A DNA stretch of 64,000 nucleotides from Pseudomonas sp. QTF5 (lineage in GTDB: Bacteria; Pseudomonadota; Gammaproteobacteria; Pseudomonadales; Pseudomonadaceae). Where the stretch lies: NCBI RefSeq assembly GCF_000512695.2, contig NZ_AZRW02000008.1, positions 62,001 through 126,000 of the forward strand, given 5' to 3'. Within the stretch, counting starts at the first letter, position 1, and every line of letters begins with the position of its first letter. Under the pieces are notes generated by a model. That model did no database searches, was not told the origin of the DNA, and was given only the letters and a program-made list of their open reading frames with translations. Both the position numbers and the translations under genes were made by a program. Shown here piece after piece: positions 8,197 through 16,692 of the stretch.

Positions 8197-9018
8197 GTGA
8201 AATTTCAACCACTGCTGGCCCTGGGCCTGACGATTCTGACTGCCTCTACCCAAGCCTTTGCGGGCTCCACTCTGGACCGCATCGAGCAAAAGAAAGAACT
8301 CGTGGGCGTGTTGATGGAAAGCTATCCGCCCTTCTCGTTCCTCAACGACCAAAACCAGCTCGACGGTTTCGACGTCGACGTGGCCAAGGCCGTGGCGGAC
8401 AAACTGGGCGTCAAGCTGCGCCTCGAAACGCCGTCCTGGGATGTGATCGCCGCCGGTCGCTGGAGCGGGCGTTACGACATCTGCATCTGCTCCATGACCC
8501 CGAGCAAGGCCCGCGCCGAAGTCTTCGATTTCCCGGTCGAGTACTACGCCTCGCCAGCGGTGATCGTGGTCAATGCCAAGGACGACAGCATCCATGGCGC
8601 CAAAGATTTGAGCGGCAAAAAAGTCGGCCTCACCAGCGCCTCCAGCTATGAAAGCTATCTGAACAAAAACCTGGTGATCGAAGGCGCCGAAGACACCCAA
8701 CTGCAGTACCCATTCGAGAATGTGCAGATCGCCCCCTATGACACCGACAACGTCGCGTTCCAGGATTTGGGCCTGGGTACTGGCGTGCGTCTGGACGCAA
8801 TCCTCACCAACCTTGTCACTGCCCAACCGCGCCTGAACGAAGACAAGCGCTTGAAACTCGCCGGCCAGCCGCTGTACTCGGAGCCGAACTCGGTGGCCAT
8901 CGAAAAAGGCGACGCTCAGTGGGACGCCAAAGTACGTGATGTGTTTGCCCAGCTGAAACAGGACGGCACCTTGAGCAAGCTGTCGCAAAAATGGATCGGT
9001 GCCGACATCAGCAAATGA
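8197..9018 (+). CDS. Amino-acid ABC transporter periplasmic binding protein (SBP_bac_3)
   Basis: A 273-residue secreted protein with a signal peptide through TQAFA (about residue 22) and the family-3 binding fold: LVGVLMESYPPFSFLNDQNQ, LDGFDVDVAKAVADKLGVK, RYDICICSMTPSKARAEVFDF. The start is a GTG, decided by the AGGGA six bases before it; upstream in-frame codons cross a T10 tract and the divergent promoter. It overlaps the permease gene by ATGA. The ligand is probably a polar or sulfur-containing amino acid, judged from family and the neighbouring homocysteine methyltransferase (inference). Confidence 0.9.
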   Translation: MKFQPLLALGLTILTASTQAFAGSTLDRIEQKKELVGVLMESYPPFSFLNDQNQLDGFDVDVAKAVADKLGVKLRLETPSWDVIAAGRWSGRYDICICSMTPSKARAEVFDFPVEYYASPAVIVVNAKDDSIHGAKDLSGKKVGLTSASSYESYLNKNLVIEGAEDTQLQYPFENVQIAPYDTDNVAFQDLGLGTGVRLDAILTNLVTAQPRLNEDKRLKLAGQPLYSEPNSVAIEKGDAQWDAKVRDVFAQLKQDGTLSKLSQKWIGADISK

Positions 9019-9857
9019 CTTCTTTCCCCAAACCACCTCAGCCGCCGCAACCAGTGACTGAGTCATTGCTGCAACGGATTTTCGGCTTCCGTACCCGGCT
9101 GTACCTGACCTGGGCAGCGATGTTCGGCTTGTTCGCAAGTTTCTTCCTGAGCTTCGACCTGAAGTTCTCGATCATCCTCGACAAACTGCCGAACCTGATC
9201 GGCCTGCACCTGGCGCCCAACGGCTTTCTGCAAGGCGCAGCACTGACGTTGTTCTTGTGCCTGTGCTCAATCGTGACGTCATCGCTGTTGGGCTTCATCA
9301 CTGCCCTGGCGCGGCTGTCGAAAAGCGCGGTGGCGTTCGGTATCGCGAGCTTCTACGCCTCGTTCTTTCGCGGCACACCGCTGCTGATCCAGATCCTGCT
9401 GATCTACCTCGGCCTGCCGCAATTGGGCATCGTGCCTGGCGCCATCGCTGCCGGCATCATCGCCCTGTCGCTGAACTACGGCGCTTATCTCAGCGAAATC
9501 TTCCGCGCCGGCATCCTCGGCGTCCCCCATGGCCAACGCGAAGCATCGCTGGCCCTGGGCATGCGCGAAACCGTGATCTTCTGGCGCGTCACCCTGCCTC
9601 AGGCCATGCGCACCATCATCCCGCCCACCACCAACCAGTTCATCTCGATGCTCAAGGACTCATCACTGATTTCGGTGATGGGGGTTTGGGAAGTGATGTT
9701 CCTGGCGCAATCGTATGGGCGCTCGAGCTATCGCTATATCGAGATGCTCACGACTGCAGCGATTATTTATTGGTTGATGTCGATTGGATTGGAGCTGATT
9801 CAGGCGCGGATGGAGCGGCATTATGGGAAGGCGTATTTGAGCCGTAGCCAGGTTTAA
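9015..9857 (+). CDS. Amino-acid ABC transporter permease (HisM/GlnP type)
   Basis: A 280-residue inner-membrane permease. After a ~30-residue cytoplasmic N-terminus there are several membrane spans; a first span (AMFGLFASFFLSF) precedes the usual five-span core. The EAA loop that docks the ATPase is visible as EASLALGMRETVIFWRVTLP, about residues 176-195. Translation is coupled to the binding protein gene by a 4-base overlap. No ATPase gene follows, so the importer must borrow an ATP-binding subunit from another locus. Confidence 0.92.
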   Translation: MTSFPKPPQPPQPVTESLLQRIFGFRTRLYLTWAAMFGLFASFFLSFDLKFSIILDKLPNLIGLHLAPNGFLQGAALTLFLCLCSIVTSSLLGFITALARLSKSAVAFGIASFYASFFRGTPLLIQILLIYLGLPQLGIVPGAIAAGIIALSLNYGAYLSEIFRAGILGVPHGQREASLALGMRETVIFWRVTLPQAMRTIIPPTTNQFISMLKDSSLISVMGVWEVMFLAQSYGRSSYRYIEMLTTAAIIYWLMSIGLELIQARMERHYGKAYLSRSQV

Positions 9858-9866
9858 AACAGAGAA

Positions 9867-9935
9867 ATCGCAACCTTCGAAAGCTCCTACCGGGTGTACA
9901 TCGACCCGAAGAAGGAGCTGCCGAAGGCTGCGATC
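9867..9935. repeat. Imperfect inverted repeat of the GCAGCCTTCGGCAGCTCC family
   Basis: Arms ATCGCAACCTTCG (9867-9879) and CGAAGGCTGCGAT (9922-9934) differ at one position; the inner part AGCTCCTAC/GGAGCT also pairs partly. TTTTGATCTTT follows on the plus strand, so it may terminate the permease transcript. This is a dispersed fluorescent-Pseudomonas repeat type. Confidence 0.65.
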
Positions 9936-10169
9936 TTTTGATCTTTAACGTGCGGCACATGCGTTTTTGAAGATGCGATAGCCCCCATATCTTGATTCGA
10001 TGTAAGAAAAAGCATCAGCGCGAACAGATAAAATCAACCGGTATCAAGCGGCTGACCATTTTCTACACAACCATCTGACACTCCCCGCAAGCCCGTCGGA
10101 AGCAGCCGACATCGGCACCTATAGCCTCCCTCTTAGAGTTTGGCCTCCTGTCAAAAGAGGCCGTACTCG
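9936..10169. other. Non-coding leader upstream of the autotransporter gene
   Basis: No convincing ORF, RNA gene or repeat. It must hold the promoter of the autotransporter gene; a Shine-Dalgarno AAGAGG (10155-10160) precedes the ATG at 10170. Confidence 0.5.
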
Positions 10170-11663
10170 ATGCCCATTCAACATAAATACAAACCCCACC
10201 ACCTTGTCCTGGCCATTGCACTTGCAGCTGGTTGTGCAGAGTTCTCCCTGGCCCAGCAACTGGAGCCTCAAGTCGACGCCGACGCAAAGCCCACCAAAAC
10301 CCGAAAAAAAACCACCAAACCTGTAGCCCCCACTGTGTTTGAAGAGACCACCGTAGGCGCTTCAGCGCTTACGGTCGAGGCTACGGCCACACCAAGTAAC
10401 GCAGGTATGAATGTTGTTGCTCTTCCCGGTAACCACGCCCAAAGCACCGTCCAAACCGTGCTGAATACCGGAAATGTTGAAGGTGAGTTCGGACAAGTCA
10501 CCAGTAATCTGGCATTCATGACGCCAGAGGCTTCCTATAGTGACACTCAAGTGGCGCTGACCCGCAACGATGTACCGCTCGAGACGGTTGCCACCTCTGC
10601 CAGCGCGCAGGCCCTGGCCCGCAGTGTAGACACCCCCAAAACCGTGATCGCCAACGCCGCCATCGGCGCGCTACTGGCCAGCAACAAGGCCAATGCCTCC
10701 ATCGCCATTGAACAATTGGCCGCAAGTAGCAACGCCAACCTCGCAAAAGCCACTTTAAGCAGTGTCAGCCCCGTCAGCGCCAGCATGCTCTCAGCCATGC
10801 GCCAGCTGGATAACGGCACGAGCACTTTCTCCGACAAAGCTCCACGCCTTGCCACTGGCAGTGATAACAGCAGCCGCGTCTGGCTTCAGGCATTGGGCAA
10901 TGGCGGCAAAGCCGAGAGCGACTTCGACAACACACTGAAACACTCCACCCAAGGCCTCGTTCTGGGCGCCGACTGGCGGCTCGATCAGCAATGGCATGTC
11001 GGGGTGATGGGCGGAAAATCACAGACGAAACTCGATGCTCGACAATTCGACGGCGATCTCGACAGTTGGCACCTGGGGGCTTATGCGGTGCGCCAGGACG
11101 GCCCATTGGCGCTGCGTCTCGGTGCTACCTACGCCAGCCATGAAGGCAGCAGCAAACGTCGGGTTGCATTCAACGGATTCAACGACCGCCTCAAAGGCAG
11201 CTATGACGCCAACACCCAGCAGGCCTTCGCAGAAGCGGGCTTCAATCTGGGCCGCAACAATGTGACGGTCGAGCCATTCGCCAGCGTCGGCTATCAACGC
11301 TACCAGCGTGACAACCACACCGAAAAAGGTGGCGATGCAGCGCTGAAAGTCTATGGGCAAACCCAGGACAATTTCAGCAGCACCTTCGGCCTGCGCGCGG
11401 CGAAGCTGAACTCACTGGACAACGGCATGCGCCTGACATCGCGATTCAGCGCCAGCTGGAAACACATCTACGGCGAGCTCGGCAGCGAAACGCGCCAACA
11501 GTTGGTCAAGGGCGGGAAACGTTTCGACATCGCCGGGGCAGCGTTTGATCGCGACAGCCTGTCGCTTGATGCCGGGCTCGACCTGGGGCTCTCGGCCAAC
11601 CACACGCTGGGTGTGGGCCTTACCGGCGAGATCGACAGAGCGACAGCCGCAGTCATGGCGTAA
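10170..11663 (+). CDS. Autotransporter, near passenger-less, C-terminus frameshifted
   Basis: As read, 497 residues: a signal peptide through FSLAQ, a short Lys/Thr/Pro-rich stretch (KPTKTRKKTTKPVAPT), the end of a passenger (VLNTGNVEGEFGQVTSNLAF, then Ala-rich helices to about residue 230) and a beta-barrel from SSRVWLQALGNGG onward. A normal passenger of several hundred residues is missing. The frame ends at 11663 in TAAVMA, without the C-terminal aromatic residue needed by the outer-membrane assembly machinery. One base earlier in frame, from about 11633, the DNA reads on to ...VMGQWRIAF and stops at 11689, a proper last strand ending in Phe. One base appears lost around 11631-11636, so this may be a pseudogene or a sequence error. 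Confidence 0.8.
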   Translation: MPIQHKYKPHHLVLAIALAAGCAEFSLAQQLEPQVDADAKPTKTRKKTTKPVAPTVFEETTVGASALTVEATATPSNAGMNVVALPGNHAQSTVQTVLNTGNVEGEFGQVTSNLAFMTPEASYSDTQVALTRNDVPLETVATSASAQALARSVDTPKTVIANAAIGALLASNKANASIAIEQLAASSNANLAKATLSSVSPVSASMLSAMRQLDNGTSTFSDKAPRLATGSDNSSRVWLQALGNGGKAESDFDNTLKHSTQGLVLGADWRLDQQWHVGVMGGKSQTKLDARQFDGDLDSWHLGAYAVRQDGPLALRLGATYASHEGSSKRRVAFNGFNDRLKGSYDANTQQAFAEAGFNLGRNNVTVEPFASVGYQRYQRDNHTEKGGDAALKVYGQTQDNFSSTFGLRAAKLNSLDNGMRLTSRFSASWKHIYGELGSETRQQLVKGGKRFDIAGAAFDRDSLSLDAGLDLGLSANHTLGVGLTGEIDRATAAVMA

Positions 11664-11725
11664 TGGGACAGTGGCGGATAGCGTTCTGATGAACTCGCCT
11701 CATATTCACTGATTCAGTGCAATAC

Positions 11726-11803
11726 CTTGCTCGCGAATGCGGAGTGTCAGTCAATATGGATGCTGAATGTCACACCGCCTTCGCGAGCAAGCCCGCTCCC
11801 ACA
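11726..11803. repeat. Degenerate REP pair
   Basis: A complete REP unit (CTTCGCGAGCAAGCCCGCTC at 11779-11798, continuing CCACA) faces a shortened partner, CTTGCTCGCGAA at 11726-11737. It lies between the autotransporter gene and the oadA terminator. Confidence 0.75.
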
Positions 11804-11833
11804 CTTGATCTGCAATCCACTCAAACACCGGGC

Positions 11834-11861
11834 AAAAAAAAAGGGGAGCACATGCCCCCCC
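11834..11861 (-). terminator. Rho-independent terminator after oadA
   Basis: Read on the minus strand: a G-rich arm, GCATGTGC, CTCCCC, then nine T. Stem GGGG/CCCC with inner GCA/TGC, 32 bases beyond the oadA stop. It is the expected end of the pycA-oadA transcript. Confidence 0.75.
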
Positions 11862-11893
11862 GAGGTTTAAAACGGTATATCGAGGCTGTTAAC

Positions 11894-13702
11894 TCAGCCT
11901 TCGATCTCGATCAGAATCTCGCCCGGGTTCACCCGGTCGCCCTTGGCCACGTGGATGGCGGTGACTTTGCCGGCGATGGCCGATTGGACTTCGGTTTCCA
12001 TCTTCATCGCTTCGGTGATCAGCACGGCCTGGCCGGCCTTCACGGTGTCGCCTTCCTTGACCAGCACATCGACGATGTTGCCCGGCATGGTGGTGCTGAC
12101 GTGGCCCGGTGCAGTGGCTTGCTTGCGTTTGCTGCTGCCGCCGCTGACGAATTCGTTGAGCGGTTCGAACACCACTTCTTCCGGCATGCCGTCGATGGAC
12201 AGGTAGAAGTGACGCTTGCCTTCCGACTTGACGCCGACACCGGTGATGTCGACGCGGTAGGTTTCGCCGTGAACGTCGATGACGAACTCGGTCGGCACAC
12301 CTTCGCCGCCGGCCGACGCCACGCCACCCGCTTCCGGAATTGGCAACAGCACCTCTGGTGTGAGGGTGCCGGCTGCGCGTTCTTCGAGGAACTTGCGGCC
12401 GATGTCCGGGAACATGGCGTAGGTCAGCACGTCTTCTTCAGACTTGGCCACTGCGCCGATTTCGGCACGCAGCTTGGTCATTTCCGGCTTGAGCAGATCG
12501 GCCGGACGCACGTCGATCACTTCTTCGCTGCCGATCGCCTGACGACGCAGTTTTTCGTTCACGGTGCCCGGTGCTTTGCCGTAGCCGCCCTGCAGGTAGA
12601 GCTTCACTTCGTTGGTGATGGTCTTGTAGCGCTCGCCAGCCAGCACGTTGAAGAACGCCTGGGTGCCAACGATTTGCGAGGTCGGCGTCACCAGCGGCGG
12701 GAAGCCGAGGTCTTCGCGAACGCGCGGGATTTCGGCAAGCACTTCGCTCATGCGGTTCAGTGCGCCCTGCTCTTTCAACTGGTTGGCCAGGTTGGAAATC
12801 ATCCCGCCCGGTACCTGGTTGACTTGAACGCGGGTGTCGACGGCGGTGAATTCGCTTTCGAACTGGTGGTATTTCTTGCGTACGGCGTAGAAGTACAAGC
12901 CGATTTCCTGCAACAGCTCAAGGTTCAGGCCGGTGTCATATTCGCTGCCTTTAAGAGCAGCGACCATCGATTCGGTGCCTGGATGGCTGGTACCGGAAGC
13001 GAAGCTGGAGATCGCGGTGTCAATGTGATCGGCACCGTTTTCGATGGCCTTGAGTTGGCACATGGTGGCCATGCCAGCGGTGTCGTGCGAGTGAATGAAC
13101 ACGGGCAGCGACTGCTCGGATTTCAATGCCTTGACCAGTTCGCCAGTGGCATACGGGGTCAACAGGCCAGCCATGTCTTTGATCGCCACGGAATCACATC
13201 CCATGGCTTCCATTTGTCTGGCTTGCGCCACGAACGCGTCAATGGTGTGCACAGGGCTGGTGGTGTAAGCGATAGTGCCTTGAGCGTGTTTACCGGCCGC
13301 TTTTACGGCTTCGATGGCAACTCGCAGGTTACGCACGTCGTTCATCGCGTCGAAAATGCGGAACACGTCGATGCCGTTGACCGCGGCCTTGGCGACGAAG
13401 GCTTTGACCACGTCGTCGCTGTAGTGGCGGTAGCCCAGCAGGTTCTGGCCCCGCAGGAGCATTTGCAGACGCGTGTTAGGCAAGGCCGCGCGCAGTTGGC
13501 GCAGACGCTCCCACGGGTCTTCTTTCAGGAAGCGTACGCAGGCGTCGAAGGTCGCGCCGCCCCAGCATTCCAGCGACCAGTAGCCGACTTTGTCGAGCTT
13601 GTCGCAGATCGGCAGCATGTCTTCGGTGCGCATGCGGGTGGCGAGCAGCGATTGGTGGGCGTCGCGCAGGATTGTGTCGGTAACGTGGATTTTCTTGCTC
13701 AT
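11894..13702 (-). CDS. oadA: Pyruvate carboxylase subunit B (carboxyltransferase and biotin carrier)
   Basis: A 602-residue protein. The N-terminal carboxyltransferase barrel begins HVTDTILRDAHQSLLATRMR, with the metal-site HSHDTAGM; the conserved C-terminal carboxylase domain follows, and the biotinyl carrier domain ends the chain with the biotinylated lysine in EAMKMETEV. With the pycA product it forms the two-subunit pyruvate carboxylase that makes oxaloacetate for the TCA cycle. The sequence also matches oxaloacetate decarboxylase alpha chains, hence the symbol commonly used, but the partner gene is a biotin carboxylase and there are no beta/gamma membrane subunits. Start MSKKIHVTDT follows AGGAATATAACA; the gap from pycA is 11 bases. 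Confidence 0.93.
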   Translation of the reverse strand: MSKKIHVTDTILRDAHQSLLATRMRTEDMLPICDKLDKVGYWSLECWGGATFDACVRFLKEDPWERLRQLRAALPNTRLQMLLRGQNLLGYRHYSDDVVKAFVAKAAVNGIDVFRIFDAMNDVRNLRVAIEAVKAAGKHAQGTIAYTTSPVHTIDAFVAQARQMEAMGCDSVAIKDMAGLLTPYATGELVKALKSEQSLPVFIHSHDTAGMATMCQLKAIENGADHIDTAISSFASGTSHPGTESMVAALKGSEYDTGLNLELLQEIGLYFYAVRKKYHQFESEFTAVDTRVQVNQVPGGMISNLANQLKEQGALNRMSEVLAEIPRVREDLGFPPLVTPTSQIVGTQAFFNVLAGERYKTITNEVKLYLQGGYGKAPGTVNEKLRRQAIGSEEVIDVRPADLLKPEMTKLRAEIGAVAKSEEDVLTYAMFPDIGRKFLEERAAGTLTPEVLLPIPEAGGVASAGGEGVPTEFVIDVHGETYRVDITGVGVKSEGKRHFYLSIDGMPEEVVFEPLNEFVSGGSSKRKQATAPGHVSTTMPGNIVDVLVKEGDTVKAGQAVLITEAMKMETEVQSAIAGKVTAIHVAKGDRVNPGEILIEIEG

Positions 13703-13713
13703 TGTTATATTCC

Positions 13714-15129
13714 TCACAGGCCTGCGTGGGCGGCGATGGCGGCGGCGATGGCCAGGGCCAGCTCTTCGGGTTTGCGCTTGATCGAGTAGTTGGTCAGTTC
13801 AGGGTGGCTTTCAACGAAGCTGGTATTGAACTGGCCGCTACGGAATTCCGGATTACGCAGGATTTCCTGGTAATACGCGGCGGTGGTCTTGACCCCTTGC
13901 AGACGCATGTCGTCAAGGGCACGCAAGCCACGGTCCATCGCTTCTTCCCAGGTCAGCGCCCAGACCACCAGTTTCAGGCACATGGAGTCGTAGAACGGCG
14001 GAATGGTGTAGCCGGTATAGATCGCTGTGTCGGTGCGTACGCCGGGGCCGCCGGGCGCGTAATAACGGGTGATCTTGCCGAAGCTCGGCAGGAAGTTGTT
14101 TTTCGGGTCTTCGGCGTTGATCCGGAATTGCAGCGCGAAACCGCGGTGCTGGATGTCTTCCTGTTTCACCGAAAGCGGCAGACCGGAGGCGATGCGAATC
14201 TGCTCGCGAACGATGTCGATGCCGGTAATTTCTTCGGTGATGGTGTGTTCCACCTGCACCCGGGTATTCATCTCCATGAAGTACACCTCGCCCTCGGCGA
14301 GCAGGAACTCCACGGTGCCGGCGTTCTCGTAACCCACAGCCTTGGCCGCACGCACCGACAGGTCGCCGATGTAGGCGCGCTGTTCCGGGGTCAGTTGCGG
14401 GCTCGGAGCGATCTCGATCAGCTTCTGGTTGCGACGCTGGATCGAACAGTCACGCTCGAACAGGTGCACCACGTTGCCGAAGCTGTCGCCGAGGATCTGC
14501 GCTTCGATGTGTTTCGGATTGACGATGCATTTTTCCAGGAACACTTCCGCCGAACCGAAAGCCTTGGTGGCTTCGGAAATGACCCGCGGAAAGGCTTGTT
14601 CGAGTTCTTCCCGGCTGTCGCAGCGACGGATACCACGACCACCACCACCGGAAGTCGCCTTGAGCATCACCGGATAACCGATGCGGTCGCCTTCGATCAA
14701 GGCTTGCGCGATATCCGCGACGTTACCTTCGGTCCCCGGGGTGACGGGTACGCCAGCCTTGATCATGCTGCGACGGGCTTCGGTCTTGTCGCCCATGCGG
14801 CGAATCACTTCAGCCGATGGACCGATGAACTTGATGCCGCGCTCTGCGCAGATATCTGCCAGTTCAGCGTTTTCCGAGAGGAAACCGTAGCCGGGGTGCA
14901 GCGCATCGCAACCGGTTTCTACCGCCAGGTTCACCAGCTTGCGCGCATTCAGGTAGCCGGCCAGTGGCTCGGCACCGATGCTGTGGGCCTCATCCGCACG
15001 CTTCACATGCAAGGCATGGCGGTCGGCGTCGGAATAGATCGCGACCGAGCGAATGCCCATTTCGGCGCAGGCACGCACGATTCGTACGGCAATCTCACCA
15101 CGGTTGGCGATCAGGATCTTTTTTATCAC
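13714..15129 (-). CDS. pycA: Pyruvate carboxylase subunit A (biotin carboxylase)
   Basis: A 471-residue ATP-grasp enzyme that carboxylates biotin on the OadA/PycB subunit. Visible are MIKKILIANRGEIAVRI (N-terminal biotin carboxylase fold), KATSGGGGRGIR (glycine-rich ATP loop, about residue 160), HIEAQILGD and MEMNTRVQVEHTITE (catalytic region). It is close to AccC but lies beside oadA and not accB, and the divergent LysR gene matches the pycR-pycA-pycB arrangement I recall from P. aeruginosa (PA5435-PA5437). The start codon is GTG (reverse of CAC at 15127-15129). Confidence 0.93.
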   Translation of the reverse strand: MIKKILIANRGEIAVRIVRACAEMGIRSVAIYSDADRHALHVKRADEAHSIGAEPLAGYLNARKLVNLAVETGCDALHPGYGFLSENAELADICAERGIKFIGPSAEVIRRMGDKTEARRSMIKAGVPVTPGTEGNVADIAQALIEGDRIGYPVMLKATSGGGGRGIRRCDSREELEQAFPRVISEATKAFGSAEVFLEKCIVNPKHIEAQILGDSFGNVVHLFERDCSIQRRNQKLIEIAPSPQLTPEQRAYIGDLSVRAAKAVGYENAGTVEFLLAEGEVYFMEMNTRVQVEHTITEEITGIDIVREQIRIASGLPLSVKQEDIQHRGFALQFRINAEDPKNNFLPSFGKITRYYAPGGPGVRTDTAIYTGYTIPPFYDSMCLKLVVWALTWEEAMDRGLRALDDMRLQGVKTTAAYYQEILRNPEFRSGQFNTSFVESHPELTNYSIKRKPEELALAIAAAIAAHAGL

Positions 15130-15266
15130 TTGGAGGTTCCCTTGAGCCGGTGGTACCCACGACCTGTCAAACCAGGTCGGCGCGTGACTAAATGTTTCAA
15201 TTCAGTCGCAGCTCCACACTAGCCTTCGCAAGGGATTAACAAAAATGAATAATAATTGGGTTACAC

Positions 15267-15282
15267 ATAAGCAAAGACTTAT
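15267..15282. promoter_or_regulatory. Candidate PycR operator
   Basis: Inverted repeat ATAAG-N6-CTTAT in the pycA/pycR divergent region, 38 bases before the pycR start. It has the size and spacing of a LysR-type half-site pair; no known PycR consensus is used, so the call rests on position. Confidence 0.35.
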
Positions 15283-15319
15283 AGTTGAAGCATCAGTCTC
15301 CGCCCAAGGTCTCTAGAAA

Positions 15320-16282
15320 ATGCGTAAGTCATTGATGCGTATGACGTTGCGACAATTGCAGATCTTCAATGAGGTGTGCGACTTAAGGTCCTACAGCCGC
15401 GCTGCCGACGAAATGTCTCTCACACAACCTGCCGTGAGCCTACAGATTCGTCAACTCGAAGAGCTGATTGGCCAACCATTATTCGATTACGTCGGTAAAA
15501 AACTCTACATGACCGAGGCGGCTGAAGCATTGCAGCGCGCCAGCCGGGACATTTTCGGGCGCCTGGAAAACCTCGATATGCAGCTGTCGGACATGCAAGG
15601 CTCATTGCAGGGCCAGCTGAAACTGGCAGTGGAATCCAGCGCCAAGTATTTCGTACCGCACCTGTTTGCCGCCTTCAAACGCCAGCATCCCGAAGTGAAC
15701 CTGCACCTGACGGTTGTTAACCGTGGCCAGGTCATCCGGCGCCTGTCGGATAACCGTGATGACTTGGTGATCATGTCGATGGTCCCACAGGACATGGGAC
15801 TGGAATTCCTGCCGTTCCTCAACAACCCGATCGTCGCTGTAGCGCCGCCGGATCATCCGCTGTGCCACATGGGGCCGTTACGCTTGCAGGATCTGGAACC
15901 CTACACGCTGCTGTTGCGCGAACCCGGTTCCGGTACGCGATTGGCCTGCGATGAGTATTTCAAAGAGAAGCGCGTGCACTTCACCCAGACCCAGGAGGTC
16001 GCCTCGGCCGAAGCTCAGCGTGAATGCGTATTGGCAGGTCTGGGCTTGGCGCTGTTGACGCGCCACGCCCTGAACCTTGAGTTGGCAACCGGCGCCCTGA
16101 TTGAGCTGCCGGTCGAAGAGTTGCCGCTGCTGCGTAGCTGGTGCCTGGTGCAGGCCAAGGCCAAACGGCTATCGCCGGTGGCCCACGCATTCCTTGCGTT
16201 TATCCGCAGCGAGCGGGCGCAGATCAGCGCGCTGGTTGAGCGTTTCGACGGGAAGCTACCGGTGCTGCCTGCCAATAGTTGA
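15320..16282 (+). CDS. pycR: LysR-family regulator of pyruvate carboxylase
   Basis: A 320-residue LysR protein: winged HTH in residues ~5-65 (MTLRQLQIFNEVCDLRSYSR, SLTQPAVSLQIRQLEELIGQ) and the periplasmic-binding-like effector domain to about residue 300. Divergent from pycA and oadA, as for PycR (PA5437 in P. aeruginosa as I recall), a regulator tied to carbon metabolism and virulence. I kept the first ATG; MRMTLRQL at 15335 is an alternative because the Shine-Dalgarno AAGG is 11 bases from the first. Its 3' end overlaps a small gene on the other strand by 59 bases. Confidence 0.9.
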   Translation: MRKSLMRMTLRQLQIFNEVCDLRSYSRAADEMSLTQPAVSLQIRQLEELIGQPLFDYVGKKLYMTEAAEALQRASRDIFGRLENLDMQLSDMQGSLQGQLKLAVESSAKYFVPHLFAAFKRQHPEVNLHLTVVNRGQVIRRLSDNRDDLVIMSMVPQDMGLEFLPFLNNPIVAVAPPDHPLCHMGPLRLQDLEPYTLLLREPGSGTRLACDEYFKEKRVHFTQTQEVASAEAQRECVLAGLGLALLTRHALNLELATGALIELPVEELPLLRSWCLVQAKAKRLSPVAHAFLAFIRSERAQISALVERFDGKLPVLPANS

Positions 16283-16436
16283 GTTCGAGGTCGTCAGGAA
16301 ATTCGCCAATTTCCGCCAGAAGCTGACGGCGTTCGCAGCGATCTTCGATGGCGCGACGAAATACCATGCGGCGCTGATCTTCTTGCTGACGACGGGTTTT
16401 GACGGCGCTGTTGCGTTCTTCGTAGGGCTGAGCCAT
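16224..16436 (-). CDS. Small conserved charged protein (PA3496-like)
   Basis: A 70-residue protein, too short for default gene callers but with a good ribosome site (TTGGGAGACTCGAA before the ATG). It is highly charged in the middle (SAVKTRRQQEDQRRMVFRRA) with a C-terminal EIGEFPDDLELNYWQ. Pseudomonas genomes carry several such 60-70-residue proteins, and RefSeq names one group PA3496 family putative envelope integrity protein; the match is from memory. The last 20 codons overlap the end of pycR antisense, so an unusually tight 3'-3' arrangement is used. Confidence 0.7.
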   Translation of the reverse strand: MAQPYEERNSAVKTRRQQEDQRRMVFRRAIEDRCERRQLLAEIGEFPDDLELNYWQAAPVASRRNAQPAR

Positions 16437-16557
16437 TTCGAGTCTCCCAAGGCGAGTACGGGAGTTACAAGATAGGGGCCAGGGATGACGGTTTGGCGGC
16501 GGGAGGGTTACAGAGGTGTGAACATTGGCGGATGACAGGGGTGTTTTTGAGGACGCC

Positions 16558-16650
16558 TTCGCGAGCAAGCCCGCTCCCACATGGGATCTGCGATATACAC
16601 ACTTTTTGTGCAACACAGCCGATCAATGTGGGAGCGGGCTTGCTCGCGAA
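16558..16650. repeat. REP pair (BIME), inverted
   Basis: Two inverted REP units with a 40-50-base AT-richer spacer, between the small conserved gene and the RpiR-family gene. Confidence 0.9.
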
Positions 16651-16692
16651 TAAGGTCGGAACGACCTTCCGACCATCACGCCAAACGACGAA

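Noticed and set aside
11717..13789. 690-codon plus-strand open frame
   Set aside because: Antisense to oadA; its His/Phe/Asp-rich translation is the usual shadow of a GC-rich coding gene, while the minus strand gives a full pyruvate carboxylase subunit.
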